Of a stretch of 64,000 nucleotides of DNA, positions 28,696 through 38,890 are shown piece by piece (the first letter of the stretch is position 1; every line of letters begins with the position of its first letter). Position numbers and translations under genes: made by a program. The notes beneath the pieces were generated by a model. The model ran no database searches, was not told where the DNA came from, and saw only the letters and a program-made list of their open reading frames with translations. The stretch lies in NCBI RefSeq assembly GCF_029714205.1, contig NZ_CP121648.1, positions 310,001 to 374,000 on the forward strand, read 5' to 3'. This stretch comes from Methylobacterium sp. CB376 (GTDB lineage Bacteria; Pseudomonadota; Alphaproteobacteria; Rhizobiales; Beijerinckiaceae).

Positions 28696-29106
28696 ATGAC
28701 CCGACTTCTCTGCCTCGTCTGCCTGCTCGTCTGCACCGCCCTGCCTGCCCGGGCACAGGCCCCGATGCAGATTCAGGGCGCGACCACGGTCGACGCGCAG
28801 CAGATCCTGGCCCTCGTCGAGGCCAAGCCCGACCTTGCGATCATCGACAATCGCCGTCCGGAGGATTTCAACGCCGGCCATCTCGACGGCGCCGTCCGCC
28901 TCCTCGACACCGACCTCACCGCGGAGGCCCTGGCCGGCATCGTCAAGGCGAAGTCCGCACCGGTGCTGTTCTACTGCAACGGCCCGAAATGCGGCCGAGC
29001 CGCCAAGGCCGCCAAGGCCGCCGTCGACCTTGGCTACACGCAGGTGTACTATTATTCCTTGGGGATGGACGAGTGGAACAAGCTCAACCTGCCGCTCTCG
29101 AAGTGA
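28696..29106 (+). CDS. Exported rhodanese-domain protein
   Basis: The 136-residue protein has a signal peptide (about residues 1-21, LLCLVCLLVCTALPARAQA) and a single rhodanese domain with IIDNRRPEDFNAGHLDGAVR. The active-site loop is FYCNGPKCGRAAKAAK, with catalytic Cys followed by a six-residue loop containing a second Cys. Single-domain periplasmic rhodaneses handle sulfane sulfur or serve in redox sensing; the substrate is not evident. It sits 55 bp after the chemoreceptor and is probably in the same transcript. Confidence 0.88.
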   Translation: MTRLLCLVCLLVCTALPARAQAPMQIQGATTVDAQQILALVEAKPDLAIIDNRRPEDFNAGHLDGAVRLLDTDLTAEALAGIVKAKSAPVLFYCNGPKCGRAAKAAKAAVDLGYTQVYYYSLGMDEWNKLNLPLSK

Positions 29107-29220
29107 ATCCCCGGAGTGGATGCCGGCTCCCGTGCACCGGCCGGTCGCCCTCGGCGGGACGGGCCTGCGGTCGCGCCGGACGAGCCGCCGCGGCCGCAGC
29201 CGCCTGTCGGACGGCGCGGC

Positions 29221-30630
29221 TCAGGCGGCCGGGAGCGCGAGGCTCGCGCGCAGCCCCGGCCCGTTGTCTTCCAGGACGAAGCGGCCCTGGTGGAGGCGGG
29301 CGACGGCGTTGACGAGGCTCAGGCCGAGACCGAAGCCGGGGTTGGAGCGCGCCGTCTCCAGGCGCACGAAGCGCTCCAGCACCCGGCCGCGCTCGGCCGC
29401 CGGAATGCCGATGCCCCGGTCGGCCACGGTGAGGCGCACCTCCGCGCCCTCCCGGCGCGCCGCGACGCGGACCTCCGGGGTCTCGGCCTCGGCGCCGTAT
29501 TTCAGCGCATTGTCGATCAGGTTCGCCAGCGCCTGGCCGATCAGCTCGCGGCTGCCATGCACGACGAGCCCCTCGGCGACGTCGGTCGTGAGCGCGACGC
29601 CGCGCTCCTCGGCCACCGCCTCGTAGAGCTCCGCCACCTCCAGCGCGACCGCCCCCGCGTCGAACGCCGCGAGGTTTTCCCGGGTGCCGCCGGCCTCCAG
29701 GCGGGCGATCATCAGGAGGGCGTTGAAGACCCGGATGAGGTTGTCGCTCTCCTCGATGTTGGCCTCCAGCGCCGCCCGCAGGGTGGCGGGGTCGCTCCCG
29801 GCGCGCAGGGCCTCGTCGGCCTTGTTGCGCAGGCGGGTCAGCGGCGTCTTGAGGTCGTGGGCGATGTTGTCGGAGACCTCGCGCAGGCCCCGCATCAGCT
29901 CGCCGATCCGGTCGAGCATGGCGTTGAGGTTCTGGGCGAGGCGGTCGAGCTCGTCGCCGGTCCCGGCGAGCGCCAGCCGCCCGCCGAGGTCGCCCGCCAT
30001 GATGCCGCGGGTGATCTCCGTCATCGCGTCGACCCGCTTGAGCACCCGCTGGGCGATGAACAGGCTGCCGACGAAGCCGAGCCCCACCACCAGCATCAGC
30101 GACCACGCGAAGGCGCGGGCGATCACCGCGCGCAGGCGGTCGCGCTCCTCGACGTCGCGCCCGACGAGCAGGCGGAACCCCCCGGGCAGCGTGAAGATCC
30201 GCACGATCGCCCGGTGGTCGAGGCGGTCGCCGTCGGTGCTGCGGCCGTAGGCCGTCTCGGTCTGGCCCGGCTCGGACAGGAGGCCGGGCGGCAGGGTCTC
30301 GACGTTGCCGACCACGTGCTCGCCCGCGGGCGTGGTGACGAGGTAGAGCGAGGCCCCCGGCTCGCGCGCCCGCCGCTCCACCACGCCGACGAGGCGGCGG
30401 ATGCCGCCCGCCGCGTATTGCTCGGAGAGGCCGTTGATCTCCGCCTCGATGGTGGAGACGATCTGGTCGTCGAGCACCTGCCGGGCGTTCCAGGCGACGT
30501 AGCCGAGCGCGAAGAAGGCGAAGGCCGCGAAGACCAGGAGGTAGGCCAGGGAGAGCTTGAAGGCGGTGGTGCGAAACAGCGTGACGAGTCGCGCCGGCAG
30601 GCCCTCGCTCCCGGGGAGGCGCGCGGTCAC
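29221..30630 (-). CDS. Two-component sensor histidine kinase (EnvZ/QseC-like) with HAMP
   Basis: The 469-residue kinase starts at GTG 30628-30630, overlapping the stop of its response-regulator gene as GTGA. Two membrane helices (about 20-43, LSLAYLLVFAAFAFFALGYV; about 173-193, LMLVVGLGFVGSLFIAQRVL) flank an outside domain. HAMP follows (AMTEITRGIMAGDLGGRLAL), then HisKA with the phospho-acceptor in VSDNIAHDLKTPLTRLRNKA, and an ATPase domain with LIDNALKYGAEAE, DRGIGIP and GFGLGLSLV. DLKTPL in place of the usual ELRTPL is a known variant. The signal is unknown. Confidence 0.9.
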   Translation of the reverse strand: MTARLPGSEGLPARLVTLFRTTAFKLSLAYLLVFAAFAFFALGYVAWNARQVLDDQIVSTIEAEINGLSEQYAAGGIRRLVGVVERRAREPGASLYLVTTPAGEHVVGNVETLPPGLLSEPGQTETAYGRSTDGDRLDHRAIVRIFTLPGGFRLLVGRDVEERDRLRAVIARAFAWSLMLVVGLGFVGSLFIAQRVLKRVDAMTEITRGIMAGDLGGRLALAGTGDELDRLAQNLNAMLDRIGELMRGLREVSDNIAHDLKTPLTRLRNKADEALRAGSDPATLRAALEANIEESDNLIRVFNALLMIARLEAGGTRENLAAFDAGAVALEVAELYEAVAEERGVALTTDVAEGLVVHGSRELIGQALANLIDNALKYGAEAETPEVRVAARREGAEVRLTVADRGIGIPAAERGRVLERFVRLETARSNPGFGLGLSLVNAVARLHQGRFVLEDNGPGLRASLALPAA

Positions 30631-31313
30631 GCCTCGCCGCCGGCCCGGACCATGTAGCCGGCCCCCCGCACGGTGTGGATCATCGGCCGGTCGAAGCCCT
30701 TGTCGACCTTGGCGCGCAGGCGCGAGACGTGGACGTCGATGACGTTGGTCTGGGGGTCGAAATGGTAGTCCCAGACGTGTTCGAGCAGCATCGTGCGGGT
30801 CACGACCTGCCCGGCATGGCGCATCAGGTACTCGAGGAGCCGGAACTCCCGCGGCTGCAGCACGATCTCCTGCCCGCCGCGGGTGACCCTGTGGGAGAGC
30901 CGGTCGAGTTCGAGGTCGCCGACCCGGTAGGCGGTCGGCTCGCCCGCCCCTCCCCCGCGGCGGCGCGCCAGCACCTCGACGCGCGCGAGCAGTTCCGAGA
31001 AGGCGTAGGGCTTGGGCACGTAATCGTCGCCGCCAGCCCGCAGGCCCTTGACCCGGTCGTCGACCTGCCCGAGCGCCGACAGGATCAGCACGGGGGTCTC
31101 GACGCCCTGCTCGCGCAGCGAGCGGATCAGCGACAGCCCGTCGAGCTTCGGCAGCATGCGGTCGACCACCAGGACGTCGTAGCTTCCCTCGCGGGCGAGG
31201 GCGTAGCCGTCGAGGCCGTCCGCCGCGAGATCCGCCACGTGGCCGGCCTCTCGGAAGGCCTTGGCGAGGTAGGACGCCGCCTCGCGGTCGTCCTCGATGA
31301 TCAGCAGGCGCAT
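30627..31313 (-). CDS. OmpR/PhoB-family response regulator
   Basis: The 228-residue regulator is the partner of the kinase that follows it. The receiver domain has acidic pocket EDD at residues 7-9, phospho-acceptor Asp51 in VLVVDRMLPKLDG, and Lys in VPKPYAFSELLAR. The winged-helix DNA-binding domain ends with the usual VDVHVSRLRAKVDKGF and IHTVRGAGYMV. I chose ATG 31311-31313 because the receiver fold begins there; the frame extends further into non-conserved sequence. Confidence 0.93.
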   Translation of the reverse strand: MRLLIIEDDREAASYLAKAFREAGHVADLAADGLDGYALAREGSYDVLVVDRMLPKLDGLSLIRSLREQGVETPVLILSALGQVDDRVKGLRAGGDDYVPKPYAFSELLARVEVLARRRGGGAGEPTAYRVGDLELDRLSHRVTRGGQEIVLQPREFRLLEYLMRHAGQVVTRTMLLEHVWDYHFDPQTNVIDVHVSRLRAKVDKGFDRPMIHTVRGAGYMVRAGGEA

Positions 31314-31612
31314 GGCGGCGGCACCGGGGGCAGTGATGGACCGGGGACAGGGAGCGTGCGGGCCGGGTTGGGCGCCGGGTGCGGCGCCCTCCGCGGCGGC
31401 CAGCCACACCCCGGCTGGCCGCGCGGCGGGCTGCACGTCGCTCGCGCGACACGACACTTGTCTCCGGTCCATGACTGCCTCTAGGCAGGTTTGCGCCGGC
31501 GGACCACCGCGACCCTGCTCAGCATATCGGGACGACGCGGGTTTTCGAGACGGAACCGCGCGACCCTGTTCCGCTCCCCGCGAGGAGGTCGCGGGGAATC
31601 GGCACCCGGCCC

Positions 31613-31696
31613 CCCGACGTGCCGGCCGGGGGCGCGGCGCGGCACGTCGGGTTCGCCTCCTGGAGGGCGGCAGGCCGGGCGAGGGCCCGGCCTGCC
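31613..31696. terminator. Pair of strong hairpins downstream of mucR
   Basis: The first stem pairs CCCGACGTGCC (31613-31623) with GGCACGTCGGG (31641-31651). The second pairs GGCAGGCCGGGC (31669-31680) with GCCCGGCCTGCC (31685-31696) around a GAGG loop, with no mismatch. They lie 165-250 bp beyond the mucR stop and before the next gene on the same strand, so they could end mucR transcription or form the body of a small RNA. No T tract follows. The rest of 31314-31860 (547 bp) holds no gene I can support. Confidence 0.5.
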
Positions 31697-31860
31697 GCGG
31701 CGGGAACCGGCGGATCGTCTGGGGGGCGACGATCAGTCCGACGGTCCGGCCCTCGGGGCCGGAGCGGGGGGACCCGTGGGGGGATGAGGCCCCGCCGCGT
31801 CCGGCGACGGCACTTGTTCTGGGCCCGGCCGGCTTACGCCCGCGTCTCCGCCAGATGAAA

Positions 31861-32316
31861 TTACGGTAAGGCGCCCTCCGCGGTCTTCGCGGCGCCCGCC
31901 CGCTCCGGCTTGGCGATCGGCAGGCCGAGGGTGAGGGCCCGGGCGAGTTCGGAGCGCCGCTTGGAATACTCGGCGGAGGTCATCGGGTAGTCGGGGGGCA
32001 GGCCCCATTTCTGGCGGTAGGTCTCGGGCGTCAGGCCGAGGCGGGTCAGGTGCCGGCGCAGCGTCTTGTAGGGCTTGCCGTCCTCGAAGCTGATCAGCGC
32101 CTCGGGCGTGACCGAGCGGCGGATCTCGCTGGCGGTGGGCTTGGGCGGCCCCTCCTGGACAGGAGTACCGTGACTGGCCACGCGCAGGGCGCCGTGGATC
32201 TCGGCGATCAGGCGGGGCACCTCGCCGGTCTGCAGGTGGTTGCGGCTGAGATAGGCGGTCGCGATGTCAGCCGTCAGCGCAGCCAGCTTGGCGGCATTCG
32301 TGTTACTCGGTTGCAT
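31861..32316 (-). CDS. MucR/Ros-family transcriptional regulator lacking zinc ligands
   Basis: The 151-residue protein has the MucR/Ros pattern: an N-terminal helical region with TADIATAYLSRNHLQTGEVP, then SVTPEALISFEDGKPYKTLR, RHLTRLGLTPETYRQKWGLP, PDYPMTSAEYSKRRSELARA and LGLP. Classical Ros has a Cys-x2-Cys-x9-His-x4-His zinc finger. Here the matching residues are Ser76, Asp79, His89 and Gly94, so only one ligand remains. Some rhizobial homologues also work without zinc. MucR proteins are H-NS-like gene silencers of surface and symbiosis genes. Start at ATG 32314-32316; a frame extension of 39 residues upstream is not family-like. Confidence 0.88.
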   Translation of the reverse strand: MQPSNTNAAKLAALTADIATAYLSRNHLQTGEVPRLIAEIHGALRVASHGTPVQEGPPKPTASEIRRSVTPEALISFEDGKPYKTLRRHLTRLGLTPETYRQKWGLPPDYPMTSAEYSKRRSELARALTLGLPIAKPERAGAAKTAEGALP

Positions 32317-32674
32317 GAGACTTGAGGCCTCGGTCTGCGGGTTTCTCCCATTAGGGAAGGTACAATTATCACGGTTACAGCGTCTTAAAAAGAGCGTTGC
32401 GTCAGCAGAAAGAACGCATTCGCGCCGGGCCATGCCCTTGCGTCATGAGCCGCCGCTTCACTCTGGCGGCGGGGCGAAGACGAGGGGAATCACTGGTCGT
32501 GCGGGGCGCGGCGCGCGCCGGGAGCTGCGCCCCGCCGGGTCGCGGAAGGGCGGGGACGGTTCGCCCGCCGGCGCGTTGGCTCACCGGCAGCCGCCCGCCC
32601 ACCCGCGACCCGGGCGAGGGCGCGGGGCGGCCCGCGCGGCGGGCGTCGCGCGGAGCAACCAGGGAGAGCGCAGG
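32317..32674. other. Gene-free gap upstream of mucR
   Basis: This 358-bp gap lies between mucR (minus) and a small plus-strand gene. The part next to mucR (32317-32420) is noticeably AT-richer, with AAGGTACAATTATCACGG and TCTTAAAAAGAGCG, and should hold the mucR promoter. MucR regulators commonly control themselves through AT-rich sites of this sort. The remaining 250 bp is GC-rich and shows nothing I can name. Confidence 0.4.
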
Positions 32675-32896
32675 ATGACCCAGGCGAAGGATCCCGGCCC
32701 GAGGGGCGGCACGCGGCGGCGCGCGCGGGATTTCGGCGACTCGGCCGGAGAAGGCAGCGGCGGGTCAGGGCTCGACCGGCACGAGGTCGGCGACGGCGTG
32801 CCCCTGACCGAGCACCCGCACAACCCGCTCGACGACGTGATGACGCCGCCCCTCGGCACGGCTCCGCGGGAGCGGCGCGGCCCGCGCCGGCCCTGA
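32675..32896 (+). CDS. Hypothetical small charged protein (73 aa)
   Basis: The frame opens at ATG 32675 behind GGGAGAGCGCAGG, a fair ribosome site. The 73 residues are hydrophilic and disordered in look: Gly/Arg/Asp-rich at first, then DRHEVGDGVPLTEHPHNPLD and a basic tail ending RRGPRRP. No signal peptide or membrane helix. No known family recognised. The central VPLTEHPHNPLDDV stretch looks protein-like and not random GC-rich filler. Confidence 0.45.
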   Translation: MTQAKDPGPRGGTRRRARDFGDSAGEGSGGSGLDRHEVGDGVPLTEHPHNPLDDVMTPPLGTAPRERRGPRRP

Positions 32897-32940
32897 GACG
32901 GGCGGGCCGAACGCGGCAGGGTCTCGGCGCGAGGGCCCGA

Positions 32941-33114
32941 TCAGGGGCCGCCCGCGAGCGCGCCGATCACCGCCATCACGAATTCGTCGAGGGCGATGCG
33001 GCCCTGCACCCGCACGGCCGCCTCGCCCTCGTCGGACACGCGGAGGTCGCCCGCTTCCGCCCGGCGCCGCAACTCGGCCGGGATCGCGTCGCGCACGGGA
33101 TCGTCCTGGGTCAC
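32941..33114 (-). CDS. Hypothetical small protein (57 aa)
   Basis: From GTG 33112-33114 the product reads VTQDDPVRDAIPAELRRRAE and ends LDEFVMAVIGALAGGP: a charged front half and a short amphipathic/hydrophobic end. A TTG at 33147 in the same frame would add 11 residues; neither start has a strong ribosome site. It is convergent with the preceding small gene. No family recognised. Confidence 0.42.
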   Translation of the reverse strand: MTQDDPVRDAIPAELRRRAEAGDLRVSDEGEAAVRVQGRIALDEFVMAVIGALAGGP

Positions 33115-33201
33115 GGGGGAATCCCAGGGCGGCTCGCCGCGGGACAATAGCCGCGAGCGCTCGCAGAGTCCGGCCGGGCCGGAGAGGCCGGGTCCGGCGC
33201 C

Positions 33202-33597
33202 TCAGGCGCAGCGCTGGCCGACCTCGCCGCGCATCATGCGGGCGACGCCCACCACGTCGTCGAGGGCGAAGGGCTTCTGCAGCACGATTCCCCCGCGCGC
33301 CCGCCGGGGATCGAGGTGGACCGTCGTCGAGGCGAAGACGACCGGGCGGGTCGCGTGCAGCGCCCGATAGGCCTCGGCCACCATCCAGCCATCGATCAGC
33401 CCTGGCAGGACGATGTCGGTGAAGAGCCAGTCCACGGCCGGGCCGTGGCGGCGCAGCAGCGTCAGGGCCGCCTCGCCGCTCGACGCCGCGTGCGCGGTGA
33501 GGCCCTCCTGCGCCAGGAGGGCGACGATCAGTTCGAGGAGGAGGTAATTGTCCTCGACGACCAGGACGCTCGTCGGGCGGAGGGAGGTCGCAGCCAT
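33202..33597 (-). CDS. Single-domain response regulator
   Basis: This 131-residue receiver domain has no output domain. The acidic pair is in VLVVEDNYLL, the phospho-acceptor Asp61 in WLFTDIVLPGLIDGW, the switch Thr in VVFASTTVHL, and the Lys in IVLQKPFALDDVV. The FTDIVLPG...DG pattern is common in stand-alone CheY-like regulators of alphaproteobacteria that act with hybrid or HWE kinases. No kinase is adjacent. Start at ATG 33595-33597. Confidence 0.85.
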   Translation of the reverse strand: MAATSLRPTSVLVVEDNYLLLELIVALLAQEGLTAHAASSGEAALTLLRRHGPAVDWLFTDIVLPGLIDGWMVAEAYRALHATRPVVFASTTVHLDPRRARGGIVLQKPFALDDVVGVARMMRGEVGQRCA

Positions 33598-33986
33598 GCC
33601 GTCGGTCTCGCGGGGGGTTCCCTCACGCTGGCGGGCGAGGGTTAACGAAGGCTGAGGCGTCCCGGCCCCCGCGCCCGCCCTCCCCCGCCACCGTTGCGGA
33701 TGCGCAACAGCGGGGCCGTTCCTGCGCCCGACGCGTGCTGCGCCGCAGCGTGGCCGCAATTGACGCTTGATTCACCCTGCGTCGCGGTTCCGGAGGCCGC
33801 GCGCCCCGCCGCCGGTCCGGCGCAAGGGCCCGTCAAGGTTGACGGAACCTTCGCTTAACCCGGAGGAGCCTAAGCCTGTCGCCAGTGCGGCGGGGCGCGG
33901 ACCCGCCGGCGCAGGGGCGGCCGCGCCCCTGCCGCCGGGAAGAGCCCCTCCCGCGGGGCCCGGCCCCGCCAAAGGAGTATCCATCG
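33598..33986. promoter_or_regulatory. Gene-free gap upstream of pal
   Basis: The 389-bp gap holds an inverted repeat GTTGCG-GATG-CGCAAC near 33695-33710 and two TTGACG-type -35-like hexamers: TTGACGCTTGATTC near 33760 and GTTGACGGAACCTTC near 33838. No matching -10 is convincing. No gene supported. It should contain the pal operon promoter and the promoter of the divergent response regulator. Confidence 0.35.
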
Positions 33987-34493
33987 ATGTCGCTGCCGCT
34001 CGCTCCGTCGCGCGTGCTCAGGGCCGCCGCCGCTCTCGCCTTCGCCCTGTCGATCGCCGCCTGCTCGTCGAACAAGGACCTCGCGGACGCCTCCGCCTAC
34101 GCGGCGGGCGGCGCCGCCACCCCGGGCAGCGCTCAGGATTTCGTGGTCAATGTCGGCGACCGCGTCTTCTTCGAGACCGATTCCACCGACCTGACCGCCA
34201 CCGCCACCGCCACCCTCGACAAGCAGGCCCAGTGGCTCTCCCGCTACCCGCGCTACACGTTCCTGATCGAGGGGCACGCGGACGAGCGCGGCACGCGGGA
34301 GTACAATTTCTCCCTCGGGGCGCGCCGCTCCCAGGCGGTGCGCGACTACCTGACCTCGCGGGGCATCGCCGCCTCGCGGATGCGCACGGTCTCCTACGGC
34401 AAGGAGCGCCCGGTCGCGGTCTGCAACGACATCTCGTGCTGGTCGCAGAACCGCCGCGCCGTCACGGTCCTGGACGGCGGCGCCGGCTCCTGA
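33987..34493 (+). CDS. pal: Pal, peptidoglycan-associated outer-membrane lipoprotein
   Basis: Pal anchors the outer membrane to peptidoglycan and works with Tol proteins in constriction. The 168-residue product starts at ATG 33987 after AAAGGAG. A lipoprotein signal with lipobox IAAC (LAFALSIAACSSNKD) is followed by a linker and an OmpA-like peptidoglycan-binding domain: RVFFETDSTDLTATATATLD, FLIEGHADERGTREYNFSLG and ARRSQAVRDYLTSRGI. Those include the diaminopimelate-contacting Asp and Arg. It heads a run with cpoB, tilS and ftsH. tolQRAB, which usually precede it, are not in this window. Confidence 0.95.
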   Translation: MSLPLAPSRVLRAAAALAFALSIAACSSNKDLADASAYAAGGAATPGSAQDFVVNVGDRVFFETDSTDLTATATATLDKQAQWLSRYPRYTFLIEGHADERGTREYNFSLGARRSQAVRDYLTSRGIAASRMRTVSYGKERPVAVCNDISCWSQNRRAVTVLDGGAGS

Positions 34494-34510
34494 GGCGCCG
34501 CCCTCCGGGC

Positions 34511-34542
34511 GGGGCGGCCCCGGCCGGGGCCGCCCCACTTTT
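34511..34542 (+). terminator. Intrinsic terminator after pal
   Basis: GGGGCGGCCCC (34511-34521) and GGGGCCGCCCC (34526-34536) form a perfect 11-bp stem with a GGCC loop, followed by ACTTTT. This is the clearest rho-independent terminator shape in the window. It lies 18 bp after the pal stop, so pal is partly uncoupled from cpoB. Confidence 0.75.
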
Positions 34543-34600
34543 GCCGCGCGGCGGCGGATCTGCTATCGCGCTCCCCCGCCGCGCCAGCGAAACGCCGCCC

Positions 34601-35540
34601 ATGCTCCGCCGCCTGATCCTCGCCACCGGTCTCCTCCTCGCCGCCTCGCTGCCCGGGCGCGCGCAGGACGCCGCCGACCTCGTCGTGCGGCTCAACCGGC
34701 TGGAAAACCAGTCCCGCCAGATGGCCGGACAGATCGAGACCCTCCAGTACGAGAACCGCCAGCTCAAGGAGCAGCTGCGCAAGTTCCAGGAGGACGTCGA
34801 GTTCCGCTTCCAGGAGGGCAAGGGCGGGCGCACGGCCGCGCCCGCGGGCAAGCCCCAGAAGCGCGGCGACGCCTTCGATCCGACGACCTCGCCGGGCGCG
34901 CCCGGCGCCCCCGGCGCTCGGCGCGGCGCCCGGCGCCGCCCCGGCCCTCGCCACGGCGACGCCCTCGGCGCCCCGCGCCGCCGCCGCCGCGCCCGCGACG
35001 CCCAACACCACCGCGACCCTCAGCCCGCCGCCCGCGGCGATCGAGGAGGATCAGGTCCCCTCCTACGGCGAGCCCGTCGATCTCGCGCCCTCGGCCCGCG
35101 CCCCCGCGCCCCCGGCCCGCCCGCGCGAGAGCGTGGCCGCCACCGCGACCGGCGACGCGAAGGCCGATTACGAGGCCGCCTACGCCTACGTGCTGCAGCG
35201 CCAGTACGAGCAGGCCGAGATGCGGCTGCGCCAGTTCATCCAGTCCCACCCGCGCGACGCGCTGGTGCCCGACGCCACCTACTGGCTCGGCGAGACCTAC
35301 CTGCAGCGCAACCGCACCCGCGAGGCGGCGGAGCAGTTCCTCAAGGTCTCGACCGACTACGCCCGCTCCCGCAAGGCGCCGGAGGCGATGCTGAAGCTCG
35401 GCGCCTCCCTCAACGCCCTCGGGGCCCGCGAGCAGGCCTGCGCCACGCTGGCCGAGCTGGAGCGCAAGTTCCCGCAGGCCCCGGCGAGCGTGCGGCAGGG
35501 CGTGGACCGGGAGCAGAAGCGGGCGCGCTGCGCCGCGTGA
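34601..35540 (+). CDS. cpoB: CpoB/YbgF Tol-Pal periplasmic coordinator, frame apparently broken in linker
   Basis: The N-terminal part, from ATG 34601, has a signal peptide (LRRLILATGLLLAASLPGRA) and a coiled coil (LNRLENQSRQMAGQIETLQY and beyond). The C-terminal part has TPR repeats: GDAKADYEAAYAYVLQRQYE, DATYWLGETYLQRNRTREAA and KLGASLNALGAREQACATLA. Together these are CpoB/YbgF, but they lie in different frames. Before about 34905 frame 2 reads naturally; after about 34918 frame 0 reads LGAAPGAAPALATATPSAP. Dropping one C from the C5 run at 34908-34912 joins them. As written, the N-terminal frame runs on without a stop into tilS. Sequencing error or a true frameshift are both possible. Confidence 0.82.
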
Positions 35541-36571
35541 GCGACGCGGCCCGGCCGCTCGACCCGGACGAGGCCGCGCGCCGGCTCGGGCCCTGGCTCG
35601 GCGCCGGGGGCCAGGCGGGCGGCGTCGTGCTGGCGGTCTCCGGGGGACCGGACTCGACCGCCCTGATGGGCTGCGCCGCGGCGCTCCCGCCCCGCGTCCC
35701 GGTCCTCGTCGCCACGGTCGATCACGGGCTGCGCCCGGAATCGGGCGAGGAGGCCGCCGGGGTGGCGGCGCTCGCCGGGCGACTCGGCCTGCCGCACCGG
35801 ATCCTGACCTGGCGCGGCGAGAAGCCCCGGACCCGCCTGCAGGAGGCGGCCCGCGCGGCGCGCTACGACCTCCTCCTCGGCCTCGCCCGCGAGGCGGGCG
35901 CCGGGGCGATCCTGACCGCCCACACCCTCGACGACCAGGCCGAGACCGTGCTGATGCGCCTCTGCGCCGGCTCGGGACCGGCGGGCCTCGCCGGCATCGC
36001 CCCGGCGCGGCGCCTCGGCGGCCTCCTGCTCGGGCGGCCCTTCCTCGACCTGCCGAAGGCGCGGCTCGTCGCCACCTGCGCGGCGGCGGGCTGGCCCTTC
36101 GCGGTCGACCCGGGCAACGCGGCGGCCCGCTTCGCCCGGGCCCGCCTGCGCCGGGTGATGCCGCTTCTCGCCGCCGAGGGTCTGACCCCGGCCCGGCTGG
36201 CCCGCCTCGCCGCGCGCCTGCGGCGAAACGAGGCGGCCCTCGCCGCGGCCGCCGAGGCGGCCCGCCCCTCCCTGGCCGCGGCGCCGGCCGGGCCGGGACG
36301 CCTCGCCCTCGACGCGGCGGGCCTCGCGGCCCTGCCCGAGGCGGTGGCGCTGCGGGTGCTGGCGGACGCGATCGCCGCCCTCCGGGCCGGGGAGCGCCGC
36401 CCGGAGCGCCTGGAGCGCCTGGAGGAGGCCCTGTTCGGGCGGATCCTGCCGGCGATCGCGGCCGGGACGCCCCTGCGCCTCACGCTGGGCGGCGCCCTCC
36501 TCGACCTCGCGGGCGGCCGGCTCCTGCTCGCGCCCGAGCCGCCGCGGAGGCGGACGAAGCGGGCGGGCTAG
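35537..36571 (+). CDS. tilS: TilS, tRNA(Ile)-lysidine synthetase
   Basis: TilS joins lysine to C34 of the CAU-anticodon tRNA-Ile so that it reads AUA. The 344-residue product starts at GTG 35537, overlapping the cpoB stop as GTGA. The ATP-PPase loop VLAVSGGPDSTALMG is at residues 32-46, followed by VATVDHGLRPESGEEA and LTAHTLDDQAETVLMRL, with a helical C-terminal part. It ends before the length of E. coli TilS, as in many alphaproteobacteria. Confidence 0.93.
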   Translation: MSDAARPLDPDEAARRLGPWLGAGGQAGGVVLAVSGGPDSTALMGCAAALPPRVPVLVATVDHGLRPESGEEAAGVAALAGRLGLPHRILTWRGEKPRTRLQEAARAARYDLLLGLAREAGAGAILTAHTLDDQAETVLMRLCAGSGPAGLAGIAPARRLGGLLLGRPFLDLPKARLVATCAAAGWPFAVDPGNAAARFARARLRRVMPLLAAEGLTPARLARLAARLRRNEAALAAAAEAARPSLAAAPAGPGRLALDAAGLAALPEAVALRVLADAIAALRAGERRPERLERLEEALFGRILPAIAAGTPLRLTLGGALLDLAGGRLLLAPEPPRRRTKRAG

Positions 36572-36694
36572 CTCCTCCCCTCCCGGGCGATTTACTTGGC
36601 AAGGGTGGGTGCGACCCCTACATTGGGGTCCGAGTGTCGGCAGCCATCCCTGCACGCCCGCATGGCGCCGCGCTCCACAGGGAATGTCGTCTCG

Positions 36695-38617
<1,923 letters not shown>

Positions 38618-38635
38618 GGCGGCCGCACCGGAACG

Positions 38636-38677
38636 CGAAGAGGGGCGGCGGGAGAGATCCCGCCGCCCCTCTTCGTT
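38636..38677. terminator. Bidirectional terminator after ftsH
   Basis: A perfect 17-bp stem, CGAAGAGGGGCGGCGGG at 38636-38652 with its complement at 38659-38675, closes an AGAGAT loop and is followed by TT. It lies between ftsH and a convergent small gene and would serve both. Confidence 0.75.
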
Positions 38678-38713
38678 GCGGGCCGCCGCTTCGTCGCGGC
38701 GGCGTCCGGCGAC

Positions 38714-38890
38714 CTACTTGCCGCCGCCTCCGGCCCCGCCGCCGCCGCCGCCGGCCGTGCCGGAGACCGGCTTGTTGTTCTGAGTCGCGTTCTCCGCCGC
38801 TCCGGCGGAACTGCCGGCCGGACGACCCTGGGCCAGGACGGGGCCGGCGACGAACATCAGCACGGCACTCAACGTCAGAATCTTGCGCAT
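38714..38890 (-). CDS. Small secreted Gly-rich protein (58 aa)
   Basis: From ATG 38888-38890, after GGAGAG, the product has a clear signal peptide (MRKILTLSAVLMFVAGPVLA, cut after AQG) and a mature part of some 37 residues. That part reads RPAGSSAGAAENATQNNKPV and ends in a Gly run with a final Lys. No family recognised. It looks like one of the many tiny exported proteins of this group of bacteria. Confidence 0.65.
   Translation of the reverse strand: MRKILTLSAVLMFVAGPVLAQGRPAGSSAGAAENATQNNKPVSGTAGGGGGGAGGGGK

Noticed and set aside
31474..31869. Plus-strand frames between the response regulator and mucR
   Set aside because: Three frames are open at once, none with a ribosome site or plausible protein pattern; the hairpins explain the structure better.
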